From: Microlunatus kandeliicorticis | Lineage (GTDB): Bacteria > Actinomycetota > Actinomycetes > Propionibacteriales > Propionibacteriaceae | Reading direction: 5' to 3' | Length of the DNA stretch: 64,000 nucleotides | Assembly: GCF_014137855.1 (NCBI RefSeq) | Contig: NZ_JACGWT010000002.1 | Span: 496,001-560,000, forward strand | Part shown: in pieces, positions 22,855 to 32,416 of the stretch | Layout of the letters: every line of letters begins with the position of its first letter | How positions within the stretch are numbered: position 1 is the first letter of the stretch | Notes under the pieces: generated by a model | Databases searched by the model: none | The model's input: the letters and a program-made list of their open reading frames with translations, nothing else | What the model was told of the DNA's origin: nothing | Made by a program: the position numbers and the translations under genes

Positions 22855-23751
22855 ATGGCCGACCTCCCGCTCGACCAGCTGCGGACGTTGCTGGCCGTCG
22901 TCGACACCGGCACGCTCGACGCCGCCGCCCGCGAGCTGATGATCACGCCGTCCGCGGTCAGCCAGCGCCTCAAGGCCCTCGAGGGCGCCGCCGGACGGGT
23001 GCTGGTGCAACGGACCCGTCCGGTCCGCCCCACCGAGTCCGGCGAGCGGCTGCTCCGGCTGGCCCGGCAGATGATCCTGCTGGCCGACGAGAGCGGGCGC
23101 TGGCTCGCCGACCGGGACGGGCCGGGCACCGAGCGGGTCAGCATCCCGGTGGTGATCAACGGGGACTCGCTCCACACCTGGGCGTTGGCCGCACTGGCCG
23201 CGGTGCCGGTCGAGCTGGGGATCTGCTTCGACGTGCACCGCGAGGACGAGGCCACCTCGACCCGGTTGCTCCGCTCGGGCACCGTGATGGCCGCGATCAC
23301 CTCGGTGGCCGAGCCGGTGCAGGGCTGCAGCGTCCGGCGGCTGGGCCGGATGCGCTACCGGCCGATGTGCAGCCCGGCCTTCCGTGACCGGTGGTTCGCC
23401 GACGGGCGGACGGTCGACGCCCTCGCGGTGGCACCGCTCGTGGCCTTCGACCGGGTCGACCGGCTGCAGGACCGCTATCTGGCCCGTCGGACCCGCCGAC
23501 GGATCGACCCGCCGCGGCACCACATCCCGACCTCGGCGGACTTCGCCGAGGCCGTCGCGCTCGGGCTCGGTTGGGGGATGCTGCCGCACCAGCAGAGCGG
23601 CCCGTACGAGGCCGCCGGTCGGCTGGTGGTCTTCGACCCCGACGTCCGGCTCGACGATGCGCTCTACTGGCAGCAGTGGAAGCTGCACACGCCGGCGCTC
23701 GACGCGGTCGCCGACGCGGTGGTGCGGGCGGCCGCGGTGGCGCTGCGCTGA
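22855..23751 (+). CDS. LysR-family regulator, LysG/ArgP type
   Basis: The 298-residue protein has an N-terminal winged helix-turn-helix (PLDQLRTLLAVVDTGTLDAA, then LMITPSAVSQRLKALEGAAG, residues 4-45) and a periplasmic-binding-protein-like effector domain with SIPVVINGDSLHTWALAAL. The wording of both halves is that of ArgP/LysG regulators, which activate the divergent lysE/argO gene when lysine, arginine or histidine is bound. The gene diverges from exactly such an exporter. It ends one base before a run of dispersed repeats. Confidence 0.9.
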   Translation: MADLPLDQLRTLLAVVDTGTLDAAARELMITPSAVSQRLKALEGAAGRVLVQRTRPVRPTESGERLLRLARQMILLADESGRWLADRDGPGTERVSIPVVINGDSLHTWALAALAAVPVELGICFDVHREDEATSTRLLRSGTVMAAITSVAEPVQGCSVRRLGRMRYRPMCSPAFRDRWFADGRTVDALAVAPLVAFDRVDRLQDRYLARRTRRRIDPPRHHIPTSADFAEAVALGLGWGMLPHQQSGPYEAAGRLVVFDPDVRLDDALYWQQWKLHTPALDAVADAVVRAAAVALR

Positions 23752-23755
23752 CGCG

Positions 23756-23862
23756 CTTCGACAGGCTCAGCGCACGGGTGCGGCGCTTTGACGGGCTCTG
23801 CGCGCGGGTGCAGCGCTTCGACGGGCTCACGGCCCGGGTGCGGCGCTTTGACAAGCTCAGCG
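23756..23862. repeat. Array of four REP-like repeats with 30-bp period
   Basis: Copies of CTTCGACAGGCTCAGCG and variants begin at 23756, 23786, 23816 and 23846. They fill the whole gap between the LysR gene and the convergent L,D-transpeptidase. The variants (CTTTGACGGGCTCTGCG, CTTCGACGGGCTCACGG, CTTTGACAAGCTCAGCG) show an old, diverging array. Confidence 0.9.
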
Positions 23863-23876
23863 CGCGGGGCCGTTGA

Positions 23877-24680
23877 TCACGAGGTGATGGTGATCTTGTC
23901 GCCGGAGTGCAGGTAGGCCATCACGGTGAGCAGCTGGCTCTGACTGATCGCGACGCAACCGGCGGTCGCCCCGGCACCCTTGACGTGCAGGAAGATCCCG
24001 GCCCCGCGGTAGCGCTTGCGGAAGTCCGGCGCCCGGTTGAAGTTGATCACCACGGCGTAGCGGTACTGGGTGGTGTAGGAGGGCAGGTACTCCGAGCTGT
24101 TCCGGTCCGAGGACGGGAGCTTCCAGCCGAACCCGCCCTGCGAGCGGTTCCGCAACGAGTTGTAGTAGCGGCTGTTGTTGTCCTCGACCCAGTAGTCGCC
24201 CTTCTTCACCCGGTGATAGGGCAGCCACATGCCGGGCTCCGGCGCGATGCCGAAGGCCTCGGTCATGGTGTAGGTGCCGCGGGGTGTGGTCCCGGTGCCC
24301 TGTGTGCGCGTCCGGCCGTCGGTGGTGCCGTTGTAGCCGATCCGACCGGTGGTGGTGAGGAACATCCGGGTGAAGCCGCACCGGCTGTTCGTCCGCACCC
24401 AGAACGACACCCGGGCGTAGCTGCGGCCGGTCTGGTTGACCATGGTGACGGTGCGCTGGCGGGCGCCGACCGAGGTGAGGTGACCGTCGAGCTTGGGACG
24501 GCAGGCCCGCCAGGCCGAGGAACTCTGCGGGTGGCCGGCCGCCTGCGCGACCTCCGCGGGCGCCGTCGCCCAGAGCGTCGGGACCGCGAGCAGGGCGGCG
24601 AGCGGGACGGCGAGGCGGCGAAGCGCGAGGCGGCGAAAGGCACCGCGGCGGATCGCCAACGGTGCGGCGGGTCGGGTCAT
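23877..24680 (-). CDS. Secreted L,D-transpeptidase (YkuD-type) family protein
   Basis: The 267-residue protein has a long N-terminal region with an Arg-rich start and a hydrophobic core (LAVPLAALLAVPTLWATAP), giving a signal peptide cleaved near residue 48. The C-terminal catalytic segment GIFLHVKGAGATAGCVAIS contains the His and the SHGC-like Cys of YkuD domains, and TPRGTYTMTEAFGI is the upstream strand. These enzymes form 3-3 peptidoglycan cross-links or act as peptidases. ATG at 24680 follows AGGAG; an upstream in-frame ATG at 24767 has no ribosome-binding site. Confidence 0.83.
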   Translation of the reverse strand: MTRPAAPLAIRRGAFRRLALRRLAVPLAALLAVPTLWATAPAEVAQAAGHPQSSSAWRACRPKLDGHLTSVGARQRTVTMVNQTGRSYARVSFWVRTNSRCGFTRMFLTTTGRIGYNGTTDGRTRTQGTGTTPRGTYTMTEAFGIAPEPGMWLPYHRVKKGDYWVEDNNSRYYNSLRNRSQGGFGWKLPSSDRNSSEYLPSYTTQYRYAVVINFNRAPDFRKRYRGAGIFLHVKGAGATAGCVAISQSQLLTVMAYLHSGDKITITS

Positions 24681-24844
24681 CCAGGCTCCTGCGGTCGTGA
24701 CCCCGTGATCATGGTCCCCGCTGCGCCGGGTGTGGGGGAGGCCCCGGCGCGCGGTCATCGTAGGCACGGGATCGCTTCACGGGCGAGCGTTTCGCCTCGA
24801 TCCCGGGTTCAGGGTGGGGTGATCGCCGCCGTGGTGGCAGCGCC

Positions 24845-24864
24845 CTCCGACAGGCTCAGGGCGC
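24845..24864. repeat. Single copy of the dispersed REP-like repeat
   Basis: CTCCGACAGGCTCAGGGCGC lies 16 bp beyond the end of the minus-strand peptidase gene. It is a degenerate copy of the core CTTCGACRGGCTCAGC. Confidence 0.75.
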
Positions 24865-24879
24865 TGTGTGCGGGGGTGC

Positions 24880-26538
24880 TCAGGGGCGGCCGACCGCGCG
24901 GTGGCGTTGGTTGATCAGCTCGAGGGCGCGGTCCGAGGGGCCCGAGGGGCGCGCGGTGCGGGCCGCGCTCCGGTCGAAGGCGGTCGGGTCCGGTTGCGCA
25001 GTGGCCGTGCAGACCGCGTCGGCCCCGTGGTTCGACACCCGGCGTGGCATCGCCCCGGTGGCCAGGTAGGCCTGGATCCGGGCGTCGACGCAGCTGTTCC
25101 AGCCGGGGCTCATGGCGTGCGAGGTGCCGCCGGGCTCGGCCACCAGCCGGGCGTTGCGGAACCGCTTGCGCACCTCGAGGCTGCCGCTGTACGGAGTCGC
25201 CGCGTCCAGGGTCTCGTCGATCATCAGGATGCTCGAGACCCCCTTGTCGACCACCGGGACCGGCTTCTGGAAGAAGCCCGGCCAGTGCCGGCACGGCTCG
25301 TTGTACCAGGTGTTGCCCCAGGTCTCGAAAGGTGCCTTGGCCCAGGTGTTCCAGCTGTCCTTCGACCAGCGCGACCAGCTGGTCGGCCAGCTGGTGTCGG
25401 TGCACTGGACGCCGAGGTAGACCGCGTAGCCGTTGTCGTCGCCGTACCCGCTGGCGTCCTGGTAGGCGGCGGCGAGCTTGGCGGCCGCGTTGTGCTTGGC
25501 GTAGGCGTTGAACAGCGTCCCCAGGCTGGTCCAGCTGCTCTGGTAGTAGCCGGCGTCCAGGAAGGTGTCGATCCACTCGCTGCCACCGATCCGGCCGCGC
25601 GCGGTGTTCACCGGCTTGGCGTAAAGCTTCTCCTGGATCGCGTAGAACCGGTTGCGCACCGCGGTCTGGGTGGTGCCGAGGTGGTAGACGCGGTCGTACC
25701 GGGCCAGCCAGCCGAACCAGGTGTTCATGTTCTTGTCGAAGGCGACGTCCTGGTCGAGGTTCGCGCCGTACCAGACCCGCCGGGGGTCGACCGTGCTGTC
25801 GAACACCGCCCGGCGCAGCTGCTTGGGGAACAGCGAGGCGTACACCTGACCGAGGTAGGTGCCGTAGGACCAGCCCCAGTAGTTGATCGTCGGCGCACCC
25901 AGGGCCTTGCGGATGCTGTCCATGTCCTTGGCGTTGGCCCGGGTGCTCATGTGGACGAGGATCTTGCCGTTCTTCTTGCCGCACGCCGTGGTGTAGGCGC
26001 GGGTCTTCTTCATCCAGGCGTCGTACTCCTTCGACGTCCACGGCCGGTAGTCCGGGCGGTTGAAGCCGGCGTACTTCGGGTCGCAGCTGACCAGCGGGCG
26101 GCTGGCGCCGACGCCGCGCGGGTCGAAGCCGATCAGGTCGTAGTCGGCCATCGCGTTCATCGAGCCGGCCAGGTAGACCGGGCCCAGCAGGCCCGACCCG
26201 CCGGGACCGCCGGTGTTGATCAGCATCGGGCCCTGATAGTGCGCGCTGGTGTGCCGGAGCCGGGAGACCGCGACCGAGATCTTGGTCCCCGACGGCTTGG
26301 CGTAGTCGAGCGGCACCTTGATCGTCGCGCACTGCAGACCGTAGCTGTCGAGCAGCGGATCGCTGCAGGCCTTCCAGGCCACCGTGCTGCGGCCCAGCGT
26401 GACGGTGTCGCCCGCCGGCGCGGCCGGACCGCTCGGCCGGGCGGGTGCGGCACCGGCCGTCGGGACGCTTCCGCCCGCGGTCAGCGTGCCGGCGACCAGG
26501 GTGAGCGCGAGCAGGGAGCGGAGCAGGCGACGACGCAT
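24880..26538 (-). CDS. Secreted alpha/beta-hydrolase, tripeptidyl-aminopeptidase (S33) type
   Basis: The 552-residue protein has a clear Sec signal (MRRRLLRSLLALTLVAG, cleavage near GAAPA). It carries the actinobacterial S33 peptidase layout: LINTGGPGGSGLLGP oxyanion segment (about residue 108), YDLIGFDPRGVGAS, and the nucleophile elbow GWSYGTYLGQVYASLFP (about 220). Late MIDETLDAATPYSGSLEVRK and PGGTSHAMSPGW would supply Asp and His, with a lid domain rich in Trp in between. It probably removes short peptides from extracellular proteins. ATG at 26538 begins the signal peptide; GGGGGC is the only weak upstream ribosome site. Confidence 0.9.
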   Translation of the reverse strand: MRRRLLRSLLALTLVAGTLTAGGSVPTAGAAPARPSGPAAPAGDTVTLGRSTVAWKACSDPLLDSYGLQCATIKVPLDYAKPSGTKISVAVSRLRHTSAHYQGPMLINTGGPGGSGLLGPVYLAGSMNAMADYDLIGFDPRGVGASRPLVSCDPKYAGFNRPDYRPWTSKEYDAWMKKTRAYTTACGKKNGKILVHMSTRANAKDMDSIRKALGAPTINYWGWSYGTYLGQVYASLFPKQLRRAVFDSTVDPRRVWYGANLDQDVAFDKNMNTWFGWLARYDRVYHLGTTQTAVRNRFYAIQEKLYAKPVNTARGRIGGSEWIDTFLDAGYYQSSWTSLGTLFNAYAKHNAAAKLAAAYQDASGYGDDNGYAVYLGVQCTDTSWPTSWSRWSKDSWNTWAKAPFETWGNTWYNEPCRHWPGFFQKPVPVVDKGVSSILMIDETLDAATPYSGSLEVRKRFRNARLVAEPGGTSHAMSPGWNSCVDARIQAYLATGAMPRRVSNHGADAVCTATAQPDPTAFDRSAARTARPSGPSDRALELINQRHRAVGRP

Positions 26539-26701
26539 CGGGGGCCTCGATTCCGGTGGGGGGTGCGGGGAGGCGGACGGGGGCGAGCAGGACGCGGCCG
26601 GAGCCGACGCACCGTCACCGTGCCAGCCGCCGACCCGCTCGCGCAAGCACCCCGGCCGCGGGAGCGACGCCGGTCGTGGGTCGCCGTGGTTGACTGCGGC
26701 C

Positions 26702-27523
26702 GTGACGACGGAGGACGAGCCGCTCGTGATCTTCGCCCACCGGGGCTTCAGCGGCCGGGTGCCCGAGATGACCCGGGCGGCCTATCGCGAGGCGATCTCG
26801 TTCGCGGCCGCGGAGGCGATCCCGCTCGGGCTCGAGGCCGACCTGCACTTCGCCGCCGACGACACCCTGGTCTGTCTGCACGACCTCGACCTCGACCGGA
26901 CCACTGACCGGAGCGGCCCGGTGTTCGCCCGGACCACCGCCCAGCTGCGGGAGGTCGACTTCGGCGCGCGGCGCCGGGCCAAGCTCGGCGCGCGTCCGGA
27001 CGACGGTGCGCTGGTGACCTGCACCGACCTGCTCGACCTCGCCGCCCGGGCGATCGAGGACGGCGTGCGGATCAGCCTCAACCTGGAGACGAAGCACCCC
27101 AATCCGCGCGGGTTCGCGGTCGACGACCGGGTGGCCGCGCTGGTCACCGACCGCGGCTGGGACGTGGCCGGCTCACCGGCGCGGGTGATCAGCTTCGCCC
27201 CGGCCTCGCTGGCCCGGGTCGGACGGCTGTTGCCGCAGGTGCCGCGCACCTATCTGGTCGAACGCACCCTGGCCCCGGTCGCCGACGGCCGGCTGCCCGA
27301 CGGCATCCGGATCGTCGGGCCGGACCTCGCCCTGGTCCGGGCCGACCCCGACTTCGTGGCCCGCGCCCGTCGGCGCGGGAACGCGGTGCACGTCTGGACG
27401 GTCAACGACCCCGACGACGTCGCGTTCTGCCTCGAGGTCGGGGTTACCGGGTTCACCACCGACTTCCCCGACCGGGTGCTGGCGGTGCTGCGCGACCACG
27501 GGCTCACCCACCGGCTCGGCTGA
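26702..27523 (+). CDS. Glycerophosphodiester phosphodiesterase (GDPD)
   Basis: The 273-residue cytosolic protein has the GDPD signature HRGFSGRVPEMT (residues 13-24) and LGLEADLHFAADDTLVCLHD (about 41-60), carrying the catalytic histidines and metal-binding glutamates. It ends with NAVHVWTVNDPDDVAFCLEVG, standard for the family's last strand. It hydrolyses deacylated phospholipids to sn-glycerol 3-phosphate and an alcohol. GTG at 26702 has TTGACT ending 7 nt upstream and no Shine-Dalgarno. Confidence 0.92.
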   Translation: MTTEDEPLVIFAHRGFSGRVPEMTRAAYREAISFAAAEAIPLGLEADLHFAADDTLVCLHDLDLDRTTDRSGPVFARTTAQLREVDFGARRRAKLGARPDDGALVTCTDLLDLAARAIEDGVRISLNLETKHPNPRGFAVDDRVAALVTDRGWDVAGSPARVISFAPASLARVGRLLPQVPRTYLVERTLAPVADGRLPDGIRIVGPDLALVRADPDFVARARRRGNAVHVWTVNDPDDVAFCLEVGVTGFTTDFPDRVLAVLRDHGLTHRLG

Positions 27524-27552
27524 GACGCGCGGCCGCGTCGGCGACCAGCGCG

Positions 27553-29094
27553 TCACTCGGGGTCGTTGCCGTGCGGACCGCCGATGGTGAACGGCGTGCT
27601 GTACCCCTCGTAGGCCAGGTGCGCGACCATGCCCTGGCTGGCGTGGGTGAGATTGTGGCAGTGGTCCATCCAGATGCCCGGGTTGTCGGCGCGGAAGGCG
27701 ATCACGTAGCTCTCGCCGTCGCGGACGTTGAGCGAGTCGACCCACCACGGGCTGCCGGTGGCCGCGACGCCGTTGCGCGACAGCACCACCGCGTGGTGCC
27801 CGTGCAGGTGCATCGGGTGCACCTGGCCGCTGTGGTTGGAGACGTCCATGATCACCACGTCGCCGGTGCGGACCATGAACATCGGCACCCGCGGATAGAG
27901 GCGGCCGTTGATCGACCACCAGATCCCCGGCCGGCCGTGGACGAAGCCGGGTCGCCGCCCGATGCTGTAGGTGAAGTGCCGGGTGGCCCGGGCCGGGTCG
28001 AACGGCAGCGCGGCCGGGGCACCGTAGGAGAGCAGGTCGAGCTCGGCGGACGGCTGGCGGACCGGGACGGCCGGCGCGCCGCGGCCGACCAGCACCGCGG
28101 TGTCGGTGCCGATCTGGACCCGGGCGGCGCTCCCGTCGGCCGGCGCCGTCACCGCGAGGTCGAGCCGGCCACCCGCCGTGACCGTGGCGTACCGCTCGGT
28201 GACCGCCGTGGGCCGGTGCACGTCGGTGCCGTCGACCGCGACCACCGTGTACGGGCTCGAGGACCAGACGGCCATCGGGCCGTTGTCGGTGTTGATCACC
28301 CGGACCCGGGCGGTGGCGCCGGGGGCGACCGGCACCCGCTGGTCGCCGGGGCGGCCGTCGAGCGTGCGGACCGCCCCGTAGCCGTGGGCCAGCGCGACCA
28401 CGTCGGCGGCGACCGGACGATCCCCGCTGCCGCCGGGTCCGCCACCGCGGGGTCGGACGACGAGCGCGCCGAGCAAGCCGCCCGCCACCTGCGCGTCGGA
28501 GACCTGGTGCGAGTGGTACCAGAACGTCCCGACCTGGTCGGCGACGAAGCGGTAGGTGAAGTCCTGGCCGAAGCCGATGTCGTCCTGGGTCACGCCGGCC
28601 ACGCCGTCCTCGGCGTTGGGGACGTCGACCCCGTGCCAGTGCAGGGTGAGGCCGCGGGCCACCGAGGCGTTGTGGACGCGCACCTCGACCAGCTGCCCCT
28701 GGGTGGCGGTGATCGTCGGTCCGGGCGTTCGGCCGTTGAGCGTGTAGCCGTCGAGGGTCTGCCCGCCGACGGTGATCGTCTGCTGCCGGGCCACCAGGTC
28801 GACACGGACGTCGGCCGGCCGCTTCGGATCGGCGACCAGGGTGGTGATCGGGACGGCCGGGCTCCCGGTACCGGGGGGTCCGTCCATCCCGGCCATGCCG
28901 GCCATCGACCCGCCGGGTCCGCCGCCCCAGTCGGCGTCGCCCATCGACACCGCGGAGTAGGCGCTGCCGGTGAGGCTGCGGTACCAGAACACGCCGAGCG
29001 GCGTGATCACCAGCAGCACCGAGGCGATCGGGATGATCAGCCGGAGCCGGCGGCCGCCCCGTCGGCGCGCCGGTGCCGGCTGATCAGGCTCCAT
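27553..29094 (-). CDS. Membrane-anchored multicopper oxidase
   Basis: The 513-residue protein has an uncleaved N-terminal membrane segment (LIIPIASVLLVITPLGVFWY). A Gly/Met-rich stretch follows (GGSMAGMAGMDG), possibly copper-binding. All four copper-site motifs are intact: HWHG (about residue 153), HSH (about 197), HPMHLHGHH (about 420) and HCHNLTHASQGM (about 480). The last supplies the type 1 copper Cys, His and axial Met. Substrates could be Cu(I), phenols or Mn(II); copper detoxification is a guess from the Met-rich segment. It lies 7 bp downstream of a small membrane-protein gene. Confidence 0.92.
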   Translation of the reverse strand: MEPDQPAPARRRGGRRLRLIIPIASVLLVITPLGVFWYRSLTGSAYSAVSMGDADWGGGPGGSMAGMAGMDGPPGTGSPAVPITTLVADPKRPADVRVDLVARQQTITVGGQTLDGYTLNGRTPGPTITATQGQLVEVRVHNASVARGLTLHWHGVDVPNAEDGVAGVTQDDIGFGQDFTYRFVADQVGTFWYHSHQVSDAQVAGGLLGALVVRPRGGGPGGSGDRPVAADVVALAHGYGAVRTLDGRPGDQRVPVAPGATARVRVINTDNGPMAVWSSSPYTVVAVDGTDVHRPTAVTERYATVTAGGRLDLAVTAPADGSAARVQIGTDTAVLVGRGAPAVPVRQPSAELDLLSYGAPAALPFDPARATRHFTYSIGRRPGFVHGRPGIWWSINGRLYPRVPMFMVRTGDVVIMDVSNHSGQVHPMHLHGHHAVVLSRNGVAATGSPWWVDSLNVRDGESYVIAFRADNPGIWMDHCHNLTHASQGMVAHLAYEGYSTPFTIGGPHGNDPE

Positions 29095-29101
29095 CCCGGC
29101 G

Positions 29102-29593
29102 TCAGCCGGCGACGGGCTCGGCCGAGCGCGCCGGCGCGGCCTCGACCGTGGTGGGCGCCGACGCCCGGCCGATCCGGTGCGCGGCCATGAAGGCCACCGC
29201 GAACAGCCCGAGCGCGACGATGCCGTGCAGCATGCCGAGCTGCGGGACGCTGTGCGCGCCGAGACCGAGCGCGACCTGGACCACGGTGACCACCAGGGTG
29301 ATCACCGACCAGAGCAGCGCGCCCCTGATCTTGGTCGTCACCTGGGTGATGATCCCGACGATCAGGAAGAGCAGCGCGACGCCCGGGACGACCATGGTCC
29401 CGAACATTCCGTGCACCGCCAGACCCTCGACGCCGGGGAAGGTGAAGTTCGGGTTGTTCATCGCGGCCTGGTCGATCGAGCCACCGCCCTCGATGTACTT
29501 GCCGAGGCTGAAGAAGCCGTAGGCGACCGCCGCCGCCTGCACCGCGACCAGCGCGGCGATCAGGTACCCGAGCACCCGGTAGACGATTCTCAT
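29102..29593 (-). CDS. Four-helix membrane protein, partner of the multicopper oxidase
   Basis: The 163-residue protein has four transmembrane helices: LGYLIAALVAVQAAAVAYGF, MVVPGVALLFLIVGIITQV, LLWSVITLVVTVVQVALGLG and a helix at GMLHGIVALGLFAVAFMAAH. Conserved-looking histidines sit in AVHGMFGT and MLHGIVA, suggesting a haem or metal site like DoxX/DUF6220-type proteins; this is inference. A polar Ala/Pro tail follows. The gene is first in a two-gene operon with the multicopper oxidase. No firm family name can be given. Confidence 0.75.
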   Translation of the reverse strand: MRIVYRVLGYLIAALVAVQAAAVAYGFFSLGKYIEGGGSIDQAAMNNPNFTFPGVEGLAVHGMFGTMVVPGVALLFLIVGIITQVTTKIRGALLWSVITLVVTVVQVALGLGAHSVPQLGMLHGIVALGLFAVAFMAAHRIGRASAPTTVEAAPARSAEPVAG

Positions 29594-29797
29594 GACTGCT
29601 CCCACGCTGGACGGGCCGCACCCCCAGCGGGTGGCCCTTGGCTGGCTCTCAGCATGGACCTTCTGCGCCGCTGATGCTGCGATTTTCTGACGATCAGTCC
29701 GCAGAATCACCCTGCAGGATGACGCCGCTCATCCTCCGGGTGGGCTGTCCGGCCGGTGAGGGCGCTTTCCCGCGGCGACGCTCTGTCGCGCGGCACC

Positions 29798-29854
29798 GGA
29801 TCAGTCGCGCAGCAGCGGATCAGTCGCGCAGCACCGGATCAGTCGCGCAGCACC
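29798..29854. repeat. Three tandem copies of a 19-bp unit overlapping the arcA stop
   Basis: GGATCAGTCGCGCAGCAcC begins at 29798 (one mismatch), 29817 and 29836. The third copy covers the last five codons and the stop of the arginine deiminase gene, so the unit was probably copied outward from the gene end. Confidence 0.9.
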
Positions 29855-31050
29855 GGGCAGGACATGCACCGCGGCCCGCCGCGGCCGGAGCCGAGCTCCG
29901 AACCGGAGATCCGGACCACCTCGACGCCCTCCTCCTCGAGCCGGGCGTTGGTCTCGACGTTGCGCTCGTAGGCCACGCAGAGGTTGGGCGCGATGGCCAG
30001 GGTGTTGTTGCCGTCGTCCCACTGCTCGCGCTCGGCGGTGACCGGGTCGAGCCCGGTGTCGATCAGCCGCAGCCGGTCGATGCCCATCGCCGCCGCGGCG
30101 GCTTCGAGGAACGGGCGCGACGGGCCGAGCCGCAGCGTCCCGCCCTCGTCGCGGGTCACCGGCACCGCGGCCAGCCGGTGCGCGACGTTCGGGTACATCA
30201 CCACCGCGTCGGTGTCGACCATCGTGCAGATCGTGTCGAGGTGCATGGTCGCCCGGTCCTGGTCGATCGGCACCGCCAGGATGGTGTGGGCCAGCCCGAG
30301 GTCGAAAGCGGTGGTGGCCAGACGCTCGACCCCGGCCGGCGTGGTGCGTTCGCCGACCCCGACCGCCAGCACGCCCTCGGCCAGCGCGAGCACGTCGCCG
30401 CCCTCGACCGGCTCGGCTCCCCAGCCGAGGATGAGCTGCACGCCGGCGAACCGCGGGTGGTGGGCGTAGATCAGCTCGGTCAGCTGGGTCTCGCGGCGCC
30501 GGGCCGGCATGGCCAGCGAGGTCACCGCGGCCCGGTCGCCGATCCACACGCTCGAGTCGCGGGTGAACAGCAGGTTGGGCAGCGGGTCGATCAGGAACTC
30601 CTCGGGCGGCAACAGCCCGGTGACCAGGCTGTGCACCCCGGTCAGCTCGTCGTTGCGGAGTCCGGCCATCAGCACGCCGGCCAGCTCGTCGGGGGCGAGG
30701 TCGCCGAGCCGGGCCACCAGGGCGGCGCGGAGGGTGGCTCCGAGCCGCAGGTCGGTGCAGGTGAGGTCGATGGCCCGGGCCCGGGCCTCCTCCACCCCGA
30801 GGGCCTCGGTCAGCAGCTCGCTGAGGTAGAGCACCTCGACGCCGTGACCGCGCAGCGCGTCGGCGAAGGCGTCGTGCTCCTCCTGGGCCCGGCCGACCCA
30901 GGGGATGCCGTCGAAGAGCAGCGCGTCGTTGTTGCGCGGGGTCAGCCGCCGCAGCTCGGGGCCCGGTCGGTGCAGCATCACCGTCCGCAGCCGGCCCACC
31001 TCGGACCGGACGCCGACCGCGGCCGTCCGCCCCTCCGCTCGCTCAGCCAT
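29839..31050 (-). CDS. arcA: Arginine deiminase
   Basis: The 403-residue enzyme converts arginine to citrulline and ammonia. Family motifs: [12 protein letters not shown], the substrate Asp/Glu segments [11 protein letters not shown] and EGGDVLAL, the catalytic [10 protein letters not shown] (about residue 280), NNTLAIAPN, and the nucleophile Cys in [11 protein letters not shown] at the C-terminus. No arcB, arcC or arcD gene is next to it, so it may serve acid resistance or be part of a dispersed pathway. The start lacks a Shine-Dalgarno and has TAGGGT 7 nt upstream. It is divergent from ilvA over 29 bp. Confidence 0.95.
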   Translation of the reverse strand: MAERAEGRTAAVGVRSEVGRLRTVMLHRPGPELRRLTPRNNDALLFDGIPWVGRAQEEHDAFADALRGHGVEVLYLSELLTEALGVEEARARAIDLTCTDLRLGATLRAALVARLGDLAPDELAGVLMAGLRNDELTGVHSLVTGLLPPEEFLIDPLPNLLFTRDSSVWIGDRAAVTSLAMPARRRETQLTELIYAHHPRFAGVQLILGWGAEPVEGGDVLALAEGVLAVGVGERTTPAGVERLATTAFDLGLAHTILAVPIDQDRATMHLDTICTMVDTDAVVMYPNVAHRLAAVPVTRDEGGTLRLGPSRPFLEAAAAAMGIDRLRLIDTGLDPVTAEREQWDDGNNTLAIAPNLCVAYERNVETNARLEEEGVEVVRISGSELGSGRGGPRCMSCPVLRD

Positions 31051-31057
31051 GGCGGCG

Positions 31058-31073
31058 ACCCTACCGGCATGAT
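31058..31073. promoter_or_regulatory. Back-to-back -10 elements for arcA and ilvA in a 29-bp gap
   Basis: On the minus strand TAGGGT (31063-31058) serves arcA; on the plus strand CATGAT (31068-31073) serves ilvA. Each ends 6-7 nt before its start codon. Each -35 region must lie within or beyond the opposite promoter, so the two units should compete. Confidence 0.5.
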
Positions 31074-31079
31074 GGACGG

Positions 31080-32327
31080 GTGACGGGCTCGGTGGACGCG
31101 GCCTTCGACCGGCTGGCCGGCGTGGTGACCCGGACCCCGCTCGAGCTGTCGACCCGGCTCAGCGAGCGCACCGGGGACCGGGTCTGGCTCAAGCGCGAGG
31201 ACCTCCAGGTGGTCCGGTCCTACAAGCTCCGTGGGGCCTACCACCTGATCAGCCGGCTGGCCCCCGAGGTGGCCGCGCGCGGCGTGGTCTGCGCCAGCGC
31301 CGGCAACCACGCCCAGGGCGTCGCCCTCGCCAGTGCCCGGCTCCGCACCCCGGCCCGGATCTACGTGCCGCGCACCACTCCGCGGCAGAAGCGCGACCGG
31401 ATCCGTGCGCTGGGCCGCGAGCTGGTGGAGCTCGTCGTCGAGGGCGACAGCTACGACGAGTCTGCCGCGCTGGCCGCGGCCGACGCGACGGCCAGCGGCC
31501 GGGTGGTGGTGCCGGCCTTCGACCACCCCGACGTGGTGGCCGGTCAGGGCACGGTGGTCCGCGAGATCTGGGACGAGCTCGAGCGGCTCGGCCGCCGGCC
31601 CGGCCTGGTGGTGGTCCCGGTCGGCGGCGGTGGGCTGCTGGCCGGGTGCCTGAGCTGGCTGGCCGAGCACCACCCGGACACGCCGGTGCTGGCGGTCGAA
31701 CCGGCCGGCGCGGCCAGCCTGACCGCCGCGCTGGGCGAGGGCGGTCCGGTCGCGCTCGACCGGATCGACAGCTTCGTCGACGGTGCCTGCGTCCGGCAGG
31801 TCGGCGCGCACCCGTTCGCGCTGATCGCCGCCTATCCCGGCCCGCTCCGGGTGCTCAGCGTCGACAACGGGCTGGTCTGCGAGGAGATGATCGACCTCTT
31901 CCAGACCGAGGGCGTGATCGCCGAACCGGCCGGGGCGTTGGCTCCGGCGGCCCTCCGGCTGACCTCGCCGGGCACCGGGACCGACGTGGTGGCGGTGATC
32001 TCGGGTGGCAACCAGGACATCAGCCGTTACGCCGAGGTGGCCGAGCGGGCGCTGGTCTCGGCCGGCCTCAAGCACTACTTCCTGGTCGAGTTCCCGCAGG
32101 AGCCCGGTGCGCTGCGACGGTTCCTCGACGACGTCCTCGGGCCCGAGGACGACATCACGCTGTTCGAGTACGTCAAGCGGACCAACCGCGAGTACGGGCC
32201 GGCGCTGGTCGGGATCGAGCTCGGGACGCCCGGTGACCTGGACCGGCTGCTGGCCAGCCTGGCCGCCTCGCCGATCCGGGCCGAGCAGATCGACCCCGAC
32301 AACCCGGTGTTCCGCTACCTGGTCTGA
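31080..32327 (+). CDS. ilvA: Threonine ammonia-lyase (threonine dehydratase), short form
   Basis: The 415-residue PLP enzyme deaminates threonine to 2-oxobutanoate for isoleucine synthesis. The PLP lysine lies in [12 protein letters not shown] (about residue 51), [15 protein letters not shown] follows, and the phosphate-binding loop is [10 protein letters not shown] (about 182). One ACT-like C-terminal domain ([20 protein letters not shown] onward, about 335-415) fits the single-domain form of actinobacteria. GTG at 31080 is leaderless-type. It is divergent from arcA. Confidence 0.95.
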   Translation: MTGSVDAAFDRLAGVVTRTPLELSTRLSERTGDRVWLKREDLQVVRSYKLRGAYHLISRLAPEVAARGVVCASAGNHAQGVALASARLRTPARIYVPRTTPRQKRDRIRALGRELVELVVEGDSYDESAALAAADATASGRVVVPAFDHPDVVAGQGTVVREIWDELERLGRRPGLVVVPVGGGGLLAGCLSWLAEHHPDTPVLAVEPAGAASLTAALGEGGPVALDRIDSFVDGACVRQVGAHPFALIAAYPGPLRVLSVDNGLVCEEMIDLFQTEGVIAEPAGALAPAALRLTSPGTGTDVVAVISGGNQDISRYAEVAERALVSAGLKHYFLVEFPQEPGALRRFLDDVLGPEDDITLFEYVKRTNREYGPALVGIELGTPGDLDRLLASLAASPIRAEQIDPDNPVFRYLV

Positions 32328-32348
32328 TCGCCGGGGTCTGATCGCCGG

Positions 32349-32365
32349 GCCGCCCGTCCGGCGGC
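32349..32365 (+). terminator. Hairpin after ilvA
   Basis: GCCGCC (32349-32354) and GGCGGC (32360-32365) form a 6-bp stem 22 bp after the ilvA stop. It is small and has no U-tract. Just upstream, TCTGATCGCCGGG occurs twice in tandem. Confidence 0.4.
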
Positions 32366-32403
32366 ACTCAGCCGAGGCTGCGTCGGGCCGGGTGGCCGGG
32401 CAC

Positions 32404-32409
32404 TACCCT
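32404..32409 (+). promoter_or_regulatory. -10 element for the glycosyltransferase operon
   Basis: TACCCT ends 7 nt before the GTG at 32417. No ribosome-binding site is visible. Confidence 0.45.
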
Positions 32410-32416
32410 GGGCGAC

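Noticed and set aside
29798-29854. Possible short CRISPR-like or att repeats
   Set aside because: The three 19-bp units are directly adjacent with no spacers, and one covers the arcA stop. Simple tandem duplication explains them.
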